DNA of 64,000 nt from Schizochytrium sp. CCTCC M209059 (taxonomy: Eukaryota; Sar; Bigyra; Thraustochytrida; Thraustochytriidae): assembly GCA_000818945.1 (NCBI GenBank), contig KN805371.1, positions 996,334 through 1,060,333 of the forward strand, in the 5' to 3' direction. The translations under genes and the position numbers were made by a program. Shown here one piece after another: positions 49,135 to 59,314 of this stretch. Every line of letters begins with the position of its first letter. The stretch's first letter is position 1. The notes beneath the pieces are model-generated. The model did no database searches, was not told the origin of the DNA, and saw only the letters and a list, made by a program, of their open reading frames with translations.

Positions 49135-50037
49135 CTAGTCCGAGGGAGCGCCGCGCGTCCAGAGGATAGCCGGAACGACCATGCCAATGGTGACAAAGAC
49201 ACCCAAAGCACCGCGACCGAGACGAGCATACGTGACAGCCTTGCGAAGACGATGGGTGCGTTCACACACTGTATCCGTGAGCAATCCCTCGGCGGCCTGG
49301 AGAAGCTTGTCGCAAGTAGCTAGCGCAGGGGTGTAATCCCCCAGGCGGTAGTACGCAAGGCTAATGTAATAAAGACACTCAACGGGCATGAGCGACTCTT
49401 GCATCGGCTCATCCGCAAAGCCAAGTCCACCACGGGAGTCCACCGAGATACGTCGCGTGAGCATGCGCGCTGGATCCTCTGGGATGTCGGTGTCAAAGCC
49501 TGGGGTCACGGGCTCGGGCTCGGCGGCGTCTTGGTCTTCGTCCTCCCCGGCATCGCTCCAGGGGGTCTTTTCGAATCCGTCGTCGTCGTCGTCGTCGGTG
49601 CCCCCCTCGCCATTGTCGGAGTCGAAGTCTTCCACGTCGACATCCTGGTCTGTGGCATTACCGTCGTCCGGATTAACAGACCTGAGGAGAACGTAGCCAT
49701 CCTCCACCACGGGCTCGATGCCATCTTGATGGTTACCACGTTGCGCGAAGCGCACAGGCGCATGCGGGAGTTCGTCACTCACCGGGATGCTCTTGGGGGT
49801 GATGGGTTGTGTTGACGGTGGTTCGTGCTGCAGGTGCGCGTAAAGTTCCTCGAGCAGTTCAATGCCGCGGCGCGTCAGGCCGCGGCTGGCGCTGCAGCAC
49901 AGCAGACTTCCATAGCGTAGCTTGCACAAGTGCGAGGCGTGCTCCTTGCGCAGCTCGCAGTCGTACTCCGCCTTGAGTTTCTGTAGAAACTCCGTCGTAG
50001 CCAGCGCCTCCGCGTTGGCAAGTTCTTTGGCAAACAT
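49135..50037 (-). CDS. FIS1: Mitochondrial/peroxisomal fission protein Fis1 with a large acidic insert
   Basis: A 300-residue protein, twice the usual ~150 of Fis1. Residues 8-75 match the first TPR-like half, including the signature GIELLEELY. Residues about 222-262 match the second (YYISLAYYRLGDYTPALATCDKLL). The C-terminus has a tail anchor (LGVFVTIGMVVPAIL) and short hydrophilic end. Between the two halves are ~145 residues, mostly Asp/Glu/Gly/Ser-rich and disordered. Fis1 sits on the outer mitochondrial and peroxisomal membrane and helps recruit fission machinery. The insert has no stop and its acidic composition looks coding, but a retained intron cannot be fully excluded. The ATG at 50037 is the first in frame. 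The giant pentamer repeat begins ~520 bp upstream. Confidence 0.85.
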   Translation of the reverse strand: MFAKELANAEALATTEFLQKLKAEYDCELRKEHASHLCKLRYGSLLCCSASRGLTRRGIELLEELYAHLQHEPPSTQPITPKSIPVSDELPHAPVRFAQRGNHQDGIEPVVEDGYVLLRSVNPDDGNATDQDVDVEDFDSDNGEGGTDDDDDDGFEKTPWSDAGEDEDQDAAEPEPVTPGFDTDIPEDPARMLTRRISVDSRGGLGFADEPMQESLMPVECLYYISLAYYRLGDYTPALATCDKLLQAAEGLLTDTVCERTHRLRKAVTYARLGRGALGVFVTIGMVVPAILWTRGAPSD

Positions 50038-50555
50038 GGCGGGCGCGGCAACGCTCACAGGCGTCTCGTAGATCCTCTCGTCGCGTATCGCGGCGCCAAG
50101 ACGCCTCGCCCTCGCCGGCCTGACAGGCAGACAGACAGACAGCTCGTGCGCACGGTCACTATGCGCTCAGCTCGTCGCGTCCCGTTCCGTTCCGCTGCAC
50201 GCCTTCCGCCCGCCCTCACTCGAGGCCTGGCCTGGCCGGCTCGCTCGCTTGTCCGCTCGCTCGCTCGCTCGCTCGCTCGCTTGCTCGCTCGCCGCTGCCG
50301 CGCGCGAGGCCGCCCCGCTCGATCGTTGTCTGCGCGTACGTGCGTACGTACCTCCGCCCGGGTGGGTGGGACGCTTTTGCGCACCTACGTCAGCTGTCGC
50401 AGGACACGGCCTCGAGGTCGAGGTCGAGCTTGCCGGCGAGCTCGACTGCGATCGATCAACGTCGCGAGCGCCGCCTTCGGCCCTCGCCCGCGCGCCGGTT
50501 CTCTGCGCGGGAGCAGGGGGCGGCGGAGAGCAGCCGCCGCCGGAGAAGGCTCGCG

Positions 50556-51089
50556 GCGCAGCGCAGCGCAGCGCAGCGCAGCGCAGCGCAGCGCAGCGCA
50601 GCGCAGCGCAGCGCAGCGCAGCGCAGCGCAGCGCAGCGCAGCGCAGCGCAGCGCAGCGCAGCGCAGCGCAGCGCAGCGCAGCGCAGCGCAGCGCAGCGCA
50701 GCGCAGCGCAGCGCAGCGCAGCGCAGCGCAGCGCAGCGCAGCGCAGCGCAGCGCAGCGCAGCGCAGCGCAGCGCAGCGCAGCGCAGCGCAGCGCAGCGCA
50801 GCGCAGCGCAGCGCAGCGCAGCGCAGCGCAGCGCAGCGCAGCGCAGCGCAGCGCAGCGCAGCGCAGCGCAGCGCAGCGCAGCGCAGCGCAGCGCAGCGCA
50901 GCGCAGCGCAGCGCAGCGCAGCGCAGCGCAGCGCAGCGCAGCGCAGCGCAGCGCAGCGCAGCGCAGCGCAGCGCAGCGCAGCGCAGCGCAGCGCAGCGCA
51001 GCGCAGCGCAGCGCAGCGCAGCGCAGCGCAGCGCAGCGCAGCGCAGCGCAGCGCAGCGCAGCGCAGCGCAGCGCAGCGCAGCGCAGCGC
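50556..51089. repeat. Perfect (GCGCA)n pentanucleotide satellite, about 107 copies
   Basis: 534 bases of uninterrupted GCGCA units, with no visible substitution. Because 5 and 3 share no factor, every frame reads a five-residue repeat (for example AQRSA) without stops, which explains spurious long open frames on both strands. The flanks are unique GC-rich DNA. It is the largest simple repeat in the window. Confidence 0.97.
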
Positions 51090-51354
51090 GGAGACGGTCG
51101 CGTCGCGAGCGCTCTGCTCTGCTCTGCTCTGCTCTCGCAGGCTGGACTCTTCTTCTCCCTCCTTTTCCAGCTCTCGCCAAGCTGGTCCGGCTAACTATTA
51201 GAACTGACAGCAGCCAATTCAAAACCTCGATAAACCGCGGTTCCTTCCGCGCGAGCGTACGGCCCGCGGCGCGGCCTGCTCGCCCGCCCGCCTGCCTGCC
51301 TGCCTGCCTGCCTGTTTGCGGCGAGCTACGCTACGCTGCGCTGCGCGGCGCGGC

Positions 51355-51406
51355 CCTGCGCTGCGCTGCGCTGCGCTGCGCTGCGCTGCGCTGCGCTGCG
51401 CTGCGC
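51355..51406. repeat. (CTGCG)n array, inverted relative to the satellite
   Basis: About ten copies of CTGCG, the reverse complement of the GCGCA unit (GCGCA reads TGCGC on the other strand), about 265 bases after the large array. Together they form an inverted repeat able to pair. Confidence 0.9.
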
Positions 51407-52259
51407 GGCCTCGCGGCGGCGGCGGGGGTCTCGCTGTGTCTCGGTCTCTCTGCCGGACTGTCTGGCTGTTTGTTGTGTTGTGAGTCTGCTTTTCCGCAGG
51501 AGGGGAGTGCGCACAGCGACGACGTCGTGGACCCGCTGCGCTCGCTGGCGCGCGAGCGAGCGAGAGAGAGAGAGGGCGAGCGGGCGCAAAAGGGAAGAAC
51601 CGCCGGAGGTGGAGCCGGAGGGTGATGTGTGCGTGGGGAATGTAGAAATGCGGAGGAACAGGAACAGGAGGAGGAGGAGGAGGAGGAGGAAGAGGTTGGT
51701 ATGGCGCGGAGGAGAGAGAGGTAGTATATAGTGTAGTCTTTGGTTGCTGTTCGCGTTTTTCAGTTTATTGTTTTAATGGGGGAGGGGAAAAGAGAGAAGA
51801 ATGATTGTCACGGGTGTGATGGTTGTCGTTCTCAAAACTTGAAGAGCCAAATTTTGGTTGTTTTCGAGTAGAAATGACGCATCCTAAATACGTGCGTCTT
51901 TTCTGAAGAAAACGCACCAAAGACTTGGAAATGGCAGCAAAGCGTGAACCTGCCGATCGCAGTCAAGGCTTGCAGAACCGAGTTTGTTCTTTCCGAGCAT
52001 ACCATTTGACTTATTTGGTTTCTTCAGATCCCTCTCGGATCTGCAGGGTGTGGCAGCACGAACTGACGCAGACGAGTCCGAGATTCCACGTTCACAGTTT
52101 TGCCTGGCCACAAGCGTAAGCGGACTCTCGCCCGCCCCTTCGCAATCTTGGATTTTGATGGTCTTCTAGGCCCGGGCTTACGGTGATGATGACGAAAATG
52201 ATGATGATGATGATTGATGATTGATGATTGATGATGATGTTGACAGGCCAAGCAAGGCC

Positions 52260-52374
52260 TAGGCCTACTGCCGTCAGTGCTGTACTTTGCGGGCTGTGAG
52301 TCAAGTGATTTATTATGCACACCACATCTTGCAATGATTGAAGATTTAGGCCTACTACGTACTATTTAGGCCTG
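52260..52374. promoter_or_regulatory. Cluster of TAGGCCTA palindromes upstream of USP10
   Basis: Perfect copies at 52260-52267 and 52347-52354 and a one-mismatch copy (TAGGCCTG) at 52367-52374, all 120-235 bases before the USP10 start codon. This is a candidate cis element, inferred from recurrence. Confidence 0.4.
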
Positions 52375-52493
52375 CCTACCTAGTAGACATCATTCGCCGC
52401 CCGCTGCACGAGCGCGGGTCCGCGAGTGCGGGAAAGCGAGCGCGGAAGCGCGGCGGGCGTCAAGCGCACGCCCCCCTCGTGCGCGCGCACGAG

Positions 52494-52615
52494 ATGATGG
52501 TGGCCTTTGGCAGATTCTCGGCGGAGGAGGTGCGTGACATCTCGGCTGGCGATCATCCCGCGGTAAGGGCAGCGCTGCAGCGCAAGTCGCGCGCCGCCGC
52601 CGCTGCCGCCGCGGT

Positions 52616-52664
<49 letters not shown>

Positions 52665-54545
52665 GCAGGCCCCGGTGCTGCGCAAAATGGCGCGTCTACG
52701 AAAGCACAGCCGACCCGCGCAGCAGCAACAGCAGCCGCCACAGCTTCGAACGACAGCGGCACCGCCACTGCTCCCGTCTCGGTATGGCACAAGCCCCACA
52801 AGCTCCTTGTGACGCAGCCTCCCTCGGCGGCCACCGCGTCTGCAGCCGTCCAGCCTTCGCAGCAGAAAACGACGCCCCAAGTCGTGCAACAAGAACCCGT
52901 CCAGGCTGCCCACGAACAGCAGCACCAGCACCAGCACCAGCCATCAAATGTGCCCGAGGAAATCTCGAACCCACCGAACGCCAAGGCGGAAATGGCCTCG
53001 TACTTGCGAGCGCTCGTGCAACGCAAAGCCAAACACCGTCTGGACCTCGACGCGCCGGAGCGCAAAACGCTTGTATCGGCAAGGCGTGGCTTGTACAATC
53101 TGGGCAACACGTGCTTCATCAACGCTGTAATCCAGAGTCTAGTCTTGACGCCTTCGCTCGGCTCCGTCTGGTTTGCTGTCCTCGACAAGATCCCGGATCT
53201 TGAGGCCTCCCTCGATGCCGAGCGTCTTGAGGAGGTGCAGACCCTTCGTAGCTTGTCGGAGCTGGCAGTGGAACTTCTTGGATCCGAGCAGCTCGCAAAG
53301 GCGTACCTCGATCGTCCAGTGACAGCAGGCGCCACGGCAGTGCGGCCTGACGAATTTATTTGGCTCATTCGGGACTTTTTCGAGAATCAGGGCCTCACCG
53401 ATCGCATTCAAAAGGATCCGACCTCGGAGGAAACTCGAGTTCGGGTCCACGTGCCGCAGCAGGATGCCCATGAGTTCCTCGAATGGCTCTTGGATCGCCT
53501 CAACGATGAGCAGGTAGCCCTTCTCAAGTCTGGCGCTTCATCCTCGTCAGAGTCACCCTCCTCAGATGCGCCGTGGGCAAATGGTAGCACCAGGGAGGCT
53601 GCCAATGGAAACAACCATCTGGATGTCTCGCTCGAAAGCATCGAGGCTTCAAACATGGGCGCCTGGGCCGATGAGGCGAGCGGAGACGGAGACGCGGATG
53701 CCGACGGCTGGCAGGAAGTGGGTCGCAAGGGGCGAAACCACGTCACGACCAGGGTCGGGCACCACCATGACGACGACGAGGCGTCGGTGCAGACCTTTAT
53801 TTCGGAGAGCTTCCAGGGCATCGTGCGCAGCAGTCTACGAACTTCAGGAGCGCGCGAATCCATTACACTGCAGCCATTCATGTGTCTGCAGCTCGAGGTG
53901 CTCAACAAGGCGGTGCGTTCCGTTTTAGACGGTCTGGACCTCTTCATGTCCCCGGAGATCCTCACGGACCTCCTGTCGCAGAAACACGGCAACATTCAGC
54001 GTGGACAAAAATCTCTGCTCTTTGACAAGCTCCCGCGCGTGCTGATTCTGCATCTCAAACGGTTCGTGTACGATAAAAAGACGAACAGTCCGCTCAAGCT
54101 CAACAAGCTCGTAACGTATCCGTCCAAACTAGTCATTCCGGACAATTACTTGTCGACCAAGTTAAGGCAGCAGCTGCACGCGCAAGGCGCTGCTGCGTCT
54201 TCTGCGGCACCATCTTCAGCAGCAACTTCAGCAACAGCGGGTTCAGGAGAGCCAGGAACAGAACCAATAGCGGCACCGGGCCCTGGGGCGGTCCCTTCGA
54301 TGGTTCCGCCTGGCGCTTTTGCGACGCGCATCTCGTCGCCGGCAGAACTTCGTGAGTACCAACTGCACGCTGTCGTGCAACACCAAGGAAATGCGGCTGT
54401 GCAGGGTCACTATATTTCCTGGACCCTGGACACTGCTACGGGCGCCTGGATGGAGCACAACGATGACAAAGCCAAGCCCAAATCGCTCAGTGAGGTGCTT
54501 GACAACCGTGACGCTTATTTGCTTTTTTACTCACGGAAAAACTAG
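52494..54545 (+). CDS. USP10-like: Ubiquitin carboxyl-terminal hydrolase, USP10/Ubp3-like
   Basis: A 683-residue deubiquitinase. Residues 1-170 are low-complexity: Ala, Gln/His and a Ser-Thr repeat encoded by (GAGCAC)n at about 52617-52665. The USP domain runs from about 195 to 683: Cys box GLYNLGNTCFINAVIQS (Cys near 205), QQDAHEFLEWLLDRLN, LPRVLILHLKRFVYDKK and His box QGHYISW (near 637), followed by a WMEHNDDKAKP acidic residue and the closing AYLLFYSRK. The catalytic triad is complete. Similarity to USP10/Ubp3 suggests removal of ubiquitin in traffic, ribosome and stress-granule regulation. Acidic inserts lie within the domain (about 345-430). The frame is open to a GTG at 52479, but ATG 52494 (or 52497) is the start. 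It converges on DDX31. Confidence 0.9.
52617..52665. repeat. (GAGCAC)n coding microsatellite in USP10
   Basis: About eight hexamers, encoding a run of alternating Ser and Thr in the disordered N-terminus. Being a multiple of three, length changes would keep the frame. Confidence 0.85.
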
Positions 54546-55352
54546 TTTGGTGCTGCTCTTATTTCTTACTCTTTTTTTTTTCCTTTGAATTATTTTGGCC
54601 GGTCGCATTTCTTTCTTCCCGAGCCCCCAGGCTTGCAGTTGTAGCTCGTGCAGGTATGTATGTGCGGTCATAAACTATTTCCCTGAGACTCTCTCATTCT
54701 CCCTCCGTCTATGTTGCGTAATGGTTGGGTAAAAGTGAAAAGCGTTGGTTTTTGTAGTGCAATTTTAATCAAGAAAGCACATCATCGCCTCGCAAAGCTA
54801 ATTTATGCCTAAAGTGATCTATTGTGCGCCGCCATCAAAAATTCGAGATTGCGATAAGAGCGCTGGTTTGATGCTCCTTCCGTTTACCTAGGACCTCGCC
54901 AGACTGTTTCGGATTGGGCCCAGATGCACTCAGCTTTGCTTTGTTTTGCAAAGATTTTCATCGACCACCCACTTGAGTTCGTCTGCGGGTCGCCAAGATG
55001 GCAGCAGCTGGCGCTCACGCAGTACCGATAAAGTCGCAGAATCATTTTTTTCCTTTCAGCGAGACGCAATCAGAACAAACAAACCCACCTGCCCGGATCA
55101 GTCATCAAAATTTCGCGCTTTTTGTTCACTTCTGACAATCGTAAGAGCACCGAGCAACATGCTTTTCTCAATTACTTTGGGATGCAAAGGTTTGGAACCT
55201 ATGCGTACTGTATCGCTTGAGCCACCAGCGTTTGATGTCCAAGTGTCGAATTGATAATAGTTTGCGCCTTGAAAAAGAGTTCGACATTTTACCACTAGGC
55301 CTATATTCGATAATTGTTCTTTGACTGCCTTTCGGGCAGGGGAATGCAGATT
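54546..55352. other. AT-richer convergent spacer
   Basis: Tail-to-tail spacer between USP10 and DDX31, less GC-rich than the genes. Short frames on the minus strand (54884-55069 and 55098-55295) show no family and atypical codons. One TAGGCCTA palindrome lies at 55296-55303. No gene is supported. Confidence 0.55.
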
Positions 55353-57839
55353 TTATGCAGAAAACTCAGAGTGGATCTTGACGTTTTGCGACACCTTGCG
55401 AGCAAGCTTCTCAAAGTCCCGCTCGGACTTCTTCTTGGACTTGTATTCCTTCTTGGCGACAAAACGCGTCTTGCTGGTAGAACTCACGCCCTTGGGCTGT
55501 TCCCTTAGACCAAAAGCTCGTGCCACATGACCGAGGTGGAGCTGCTTGGGGTGAAAGATGTGTTTGGTCTCTTTCGAGTGCACAGCGTAGGCGCGCACAT
55601 AGGCCACAAATGCGTCCTCAGCGCGGGCTTTGAGAGATCCGCGAAAAGCAGGCTTCTTCTTTCCCTTGACACCTTCCCGCGTTGCGGCACCGCTGTCGAC
55701 GAGATCCTCAATCTTTACTTGCAAGAGACCTGCGGCGGCTTCAGGGTCATTCTGGGCTTTGAGGAGCGCGCTGGATCTGGCCTTGGCACGTCGGGCAGGA
55801 GCCGCAGCTTCCCCGGCCGGGATCGCGTACTTTGAGAGCGCAGCGTACACAGTCTGCACGTGCATCTGGGAAAGTCGCATTCCATGCTTTTGCAAAATTC
55901 CCAAATAGGCTTGCTCAGAGGGCGTAAGAAAAATGAGCGCCGATCCTCGTTGTCCGGAGCGCGCCGTGCGTCCAACGCGATGCACGTACTCGGAGATTTC
56001 ACTGGGGGGATCATACTGCACAATCCAATCCACAAAGGGAAGATCAAGGCCGCGAGCTGCAACATCGGTGCAAATGAGAACGCCGTGATTCGCCTTGCTA
56101 AAGTCTTTGATAGCCTTGCGGCGCTCCATCTGGTCGATACTGCCGTGCAACTTCCACCAGTTCGTACCCATGCCTCTGTTGTGATCCATGGCAGCGTCGT
56201 CATCGTCTTCGTCGTTGTTGTCGCCAAGGTCTGACTTTCGCCGGGGAGGCCACTCGATCTTGGTCAGGACAGCATGCAAAAAGTCAACGACGGCTCGACA
56301 CGATACAAAGAGAAGCATCTTGACATTGTAGCGATAGCGCTTGACCTGACGGAGAACAAAGCTGCAAAGCGCGGCAAGGCGTTGCTTCTGCTCAACAATC
56401 ATGTAGTGCTGCATTAACGTGCTTGGCACAGCGACTGCCTCACTGCCGGCGACCTCATTCTCCGCAACCTCGTCTCCTTCTGCTTCGGCCCCCGGAAGCG
56501 ACCCGGAGGCGGCAGCCATTGCGCGCGCCGCCTCGGCTGGGTCGATATCGATAGTAACTGGGTCGCGAAGGCTGCGATTTGAGAGTTCCTTGACCTCGCT
56601 ACTAAGCGTTGCAGAACAAAGAACAGTCTGTGTGCGAACGCGCTCCTCGGTCGTGACGTTCTCATCAATCCAGTCGAGAATCGACTCGATTTGTTTGGAG
56701 AAACCAGGATCCGTAAGTCGATCTGCCTCGTCGAGAACGAGCCACTCCAGTGTACCCTTGCGTAGCGTATCGCCAAGCGTCTGCGTGTTCTTGAGGTGAT
56801 CCTGGAAGCGACCTGGCGTGGCAACGAGAACATTAAATCCTTTGCGGAGACGTGCTTTTTCGCTCTTGCGTTTCTCGCCACCGATCAGAGAACCAATGAT
56901 GAGCCAGTGAAACGGCTTCGACACGCGCTCGAGTACTTGCATGATCTGGTAGCAGAGCTCGCGTGTGGGAGAGAGGATGAGTGCACGGAGACCGCTCGAA
57001 CGAGACATTCTCTCCTCGCGTCTGTGGAGATTATTGATGATTGGCAGTCCAAAGGCAAGTGTCTTGCCGGACCCGGTCTGACTTTTGATGAGGACGTCGC
57101 GGCCGCCAACAAGAGCAGGAATGGCACGCGACTGGACAAGGGTGGGTCGGATAAAGCCCATGCCATTTTCGCTCGTGGGCGCTACAAGGAGGCTCGAAAG
57201 CTCGGTTGACAGGCCTAGCTCATCGAACGAGAGGTCTGCATGCTGCTCACGCGGAGGAGCTGAAGGTGTGGCAACGCGAGGAGGGGCCGAGGGTGTAGCC
57301 GAAGCCACGCGCGAGATAGCTTGGGGAGCGCTACCATTGCTTGCAGGCCGCGGACGCTTTTTGGCGCTTGAGACTGCTGTTGAAGTTGCCACGGACGTTG
57401 ACTGCGCAGCTTTGCCATGACGTGGCTGCTGCTTTTGCTGTTGTTGCTGGTGCTTCGGGAAAGATGTCGTTTTCAGATTCTTGCGTTGAGTGGCGGTGGC
57501 GGGGGTGGCGGGGGTGGCGGCAGTGGCGGAAGGGGCTGCAGGAGCGGAGCTTGTCTCGACACCATTGGCCGCTGGGTTGGCGGTTGCGACGGGCTTGTGT
57601 GCCCGTGCAAAAGACTTTTGCTCTTGCTTTTGCTGCTTGCGCTGCTTGTTGGCTGCCTGCGGAGCTCCTCGCTGCGCAACGGGCTTCGAAGGGTTGGTCC
57701 GCGCGCCAGGCGCCATCTTGGCACGCTTGACCTCTTGGTGCCGGCGTTGCTGCTGCGTCTGCGGGTTAGAGCGCTTCTTGCGCGCAGGAGGGGGCGGCGA
57801 CGGCGCATCGTCGCCGTCCTCGATAATGTTGAGAAGCAT
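55353..57839 (-). CDS. DDX31: DEAD-box RNA helicase DDX31/Dbp7-like
   Basis: An 828-residue ATP-dependent RNA helicase. N-terminal residues 1-195 are Lys/Ala/Gln-rich and disordered. The helicase core has the Q motif region GFIRPTLVQSRAIPAL, motif I SQTGSGKT (near 255), PTRELCYQI, VATPGRF, motif II DEAD (near 368), SAT, and in the second lobe TDVAARGLD and HRVGRTARSG (near 621). The family-specific IGGEKRKSEKARLRKG and the C-terminal DUF4217-like region (YVRAYAVHSKETKHIFHPKQLHLGHVARAFGLRE) point to Dbp7/DDX31, a nucleolar factor for 60S ribosomal subunit assembly. An acidic insert lies near 525-545. It sits upstream of another minus-strand gene after 413 bases. Confidence 0.93.
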   Translation of the reverse strand: MLLNIIEDGDDAPSPPPPARKKRSNPQTQQQRRHQEVKRAKMAPGARTNPSKPVAQRGAPQAANKQRKQQKQEQKSFARAHKPVATANPAANGVETSSAPAAPSATAATPATPATATQRKNLKTTSFPKHQQQQQKQQPRHGKAAQSTSVATSTAVSSAKKRPRPASNGSAPQAISRVASATPSAPPRVATPSAPPREQHADLSFDELGLSTELSSLLVAPTSENGMGFIRPTLVQSRAIPALVGGRDVLIKSQTGSGKTLAFGLPIINNLHRREERMSRSSGLRALILSPTRELCYQIMQVLERVSKPFHWLIIGSLIGGEKRKSEKARLRKGFNVLVATPGRFQDHLKNTQTLGDTLRKGTLEWLVLDEADRLTDPGFSKQIESILDWIDENVTTEERVRTQTVLCSATLSSEVKELSNRSLRDPVTIDIDPAEAARAMAAASGSLPGAEAEGDEVAENEVAGSEAVAVPSTLMQHYMIVEQKQRLAALCSFVLRQVKRYRYNVKMLLFVSCRAVVDFLHAVLTKIEWPPRRKSDLGDNNDEDDDDAAMDHNRGMGTNWWKLHGSIDQMERRKAIKDFSKANHGVLICTDVAARGLDLPFVDWIVQYDPPSEISEYVHRVGRTARSGQRGSALIFLTPSEQAYLGILQKHGMRLSQMHVQTVYAALSKYAIPAGEAAAPARRAKARSSALLKAQNDPEAAAGLLQVKIEDLVDSGAATREGVKGKKKPAFRGSLKARAEDAFVAYVRAYAVHSKETKHIFHPKQLHLGHVARAFGLREQPKGVSSTSKTRFVAKKEYKSKKKSERDFEKLARKVSQNVKIHSEFSA

Positions 57840-58252
57840 CTTGTGCTCAAGGCGAGTAAAAGGACTCCCGAGGTCGAGGCCGTGCGCACGGAATTGTAGG
57901 TCTGTCTGTCTCTTTCTCTCTATTTGGTTGGTTCTGGCGCTGGCGCCTTTGGAACTTTTGTTATCTTCGTCACTTCCTATTTCGCCTGCTTGCCCGAGAA
58001 AATGTGTTCCTTAATGCGAGGATCGAGCAAGCTCGAGGCGTGGTGTTCGCGAAACGGAGCTTGACGCGAGTCTGCAGTATACCACAAAGAGCAAAAAATA
58101 GAGGTCTATGCTTTGATGTCGACAAAGAGGAGAATTATTGATTGACAAAATAGTAATGTTCAGAGGACTTCTTCTTCTTCTTCTTCTTCTTCTTCACGCG
58201 TCTGGAAAATTGAAGACGCAAGAGGGATGGCCGAAACTAAGAAAGTCAAGTT
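57840..58252. other. Spacer between DDX31 and zinc-finger gene
   Basis: 5' flank of DDX31 and 3' flank of the zinc-finger gene, both on the minus strand. It includes a CTT triplet run at about 58167-58193. No gene is seen. Confidence 0.55.
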
Positions 58253-59314
58253 TTACGATAATGGCAAAGGAAGCAGAGACGAGGAAATTAGTTTTGCTCG
58301 CGCCTGCAGCATCAGAAGACTTAGATTTGATGACGGCTCTTGCGGAATGTGCGCTCGAAGAATCGGGTCTAGCGTAAGTTGTGGGAGCGCTGTTCCCGGA
58401 GAAGATTGCGCGACCTGTGAGCGTAGCGAGCACGGCGCCCATCCTGGCGCTTGCGTCAATAGCGGTATGGATGTTCGCGAAGAAATCGAGGGAGTAGACG
58501 ATCTAGAATCCGTATGTGAACTGGAAGAATCACCAGCAACGTTGTGATCCCGAGACGCGGTGAGATCACGCGCAGGAGCATGTCTTTTGGCGAGTGCGGC
58601 CGTAACAGCGATTTTGAGCGCCAAGTCTGAAACATCGTGTTCATTGAGCGTGCTCGAGTTGTCGATAATAAGCTCATTGTTGTAAAGAGAGGCGGGCGCT
58701 TTATCCTGTGGAGCGAGAGTCATGTCAGGAGCGCGACTCGTTTCGTCCTTTGAGCGCAAGCGATAGTGCGACATGCACATGCCTTGCATCTTTGGAACCT
58801 TGTGGCACGAAGGCACAGTGCATCGCGCGCCGCCGCCATGCGCAAAGCAGCGACCTCCCTGCTTTGCAGCATGGGTGCAACTTTTGACAACGCAATTACG
58901 GCCGCCCCCATGAGCCCTGCATAGGTCCATGGGCCCATCGCACGTCCTACGGCAACCAGAGGGATGCGAGCAAAAGTATTTGCCTCCATGGCGATTACAC
59001 TTGGATTTGAGACGCGCAAAGCGCGTGCACCCAGGTTCTGAGCAGCGCGGCTTTCCACCGTGCGTTGAGCAGAGGCCCAAGGACGTCCTCGCGGTCTTAC
59101 GGCAGCCCGTTGGGTGGGTGCACTTGCGTCCGCCGCCGTGCGAGACGCAAAGCTTGTTCGGCCCCGCTGTGCTGTGCGTGCAGCCCTCAGCCTTGCACCT
59201 GTACCCGCCGCCATGCCTTACGCACTTGCCGCCGCGTCTCGCGAGCTTGGCACACCCGGTCTCTGAGCATGTTGGGAAGGACTTTTTCTCGCTGCAGCGC
59301 GCAGTGCGCGCCAT
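58253..59314 (-). CDS. Seven-repeat CxxHGGG zinc-finger protein (WRKY19-like repeats)
   Basis: A 353-residue protein. Residues about 15-190 hold seven tandem units of ~25 residues with pattern C-x4/5-C-x8/10-C-x2-H-G-G, for example CAKLARRGGKCVRHGGG and CTHAAKQGGRCFAHGGG; the last unit ends CMSHYRLR. Each has three Cys and one His able to bind zinc. Such repeats are abundant in oomycete and other stramenopile genomes and are often labelled WRKY19-like after a plant protein, although no WRKYGQK motif is present. The C-terminal half is Ser/Thr-rich and disordered, with one helical stretch (DVSDLALKIAVTAALAKRH). A nucleic-acid or protein-binding regulator is plausible but unproven. Start at ATG 59314. 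Confidence 0.8.
   Translation of the reverse strand: MARTARCSEKKSFPTCSETGCAKLARRGGKCVRHGGGYRCKAEGCTHSTAGPNKLCVSHGGGRKCTHPTGCRKTARTSLGLCSTHGGKPRCSEPGCTRFARLKSKCNRHGGKYFCSHPSGCRRTCDGPMDLCRAHGGGRNCVVKSCTHAAKQGGRCFAHGGGARCTVPSCHKVPKMQGMCMSHYRLRSKDETSRAPDMTLAPQDKAPASLYNNELIIDNSSTLNEHDVSDLALKIAVTAALAKRHAPARDLTASRDHNVAGDSSSSHTDSRSSTPSISSRTSIPLLTQAPGWAPCSLRSQVAQSSPGTALPQLTLDPILRAHIPQEPSSNLSLLMLQARAKLISSSLLPLPLS

Larger units (their letters stand above)
50038..52493. other. Long repeat-filled divergent spacer
   Basis: A 2.4-kb spacer between FIS1 (-) and USP10 (+). It contains GCTC-type tetranucleotides (about 50240-50292), the (GCGCA)n satellite, CCTG repeats (about 51291-51313), an inverted (CTGCG)n array, AGG repeats (about 51665-51692), GAT repeats (about 52191-52236) and several TAGGCCTA sites. 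Long frames across the satellite are artefacts of a 5-base unit without stops. No gene is supported. Confidence 0.65.

Noticed and set aside
50146..51625. Long open frames (about 280-460 codons) on both strands across the GCGCA array
   Set aside because: A 5-base repeat without stop codons is open in every frame, and the products are pure five-residue repeats. There is no sign of coding.
54884..55295. Two short minus-strand frames after DDX31
   Set aside because: They are short, AT-rich and without family or splice support. I looked for a tRNA-like or transposon pattern and found none convincing.
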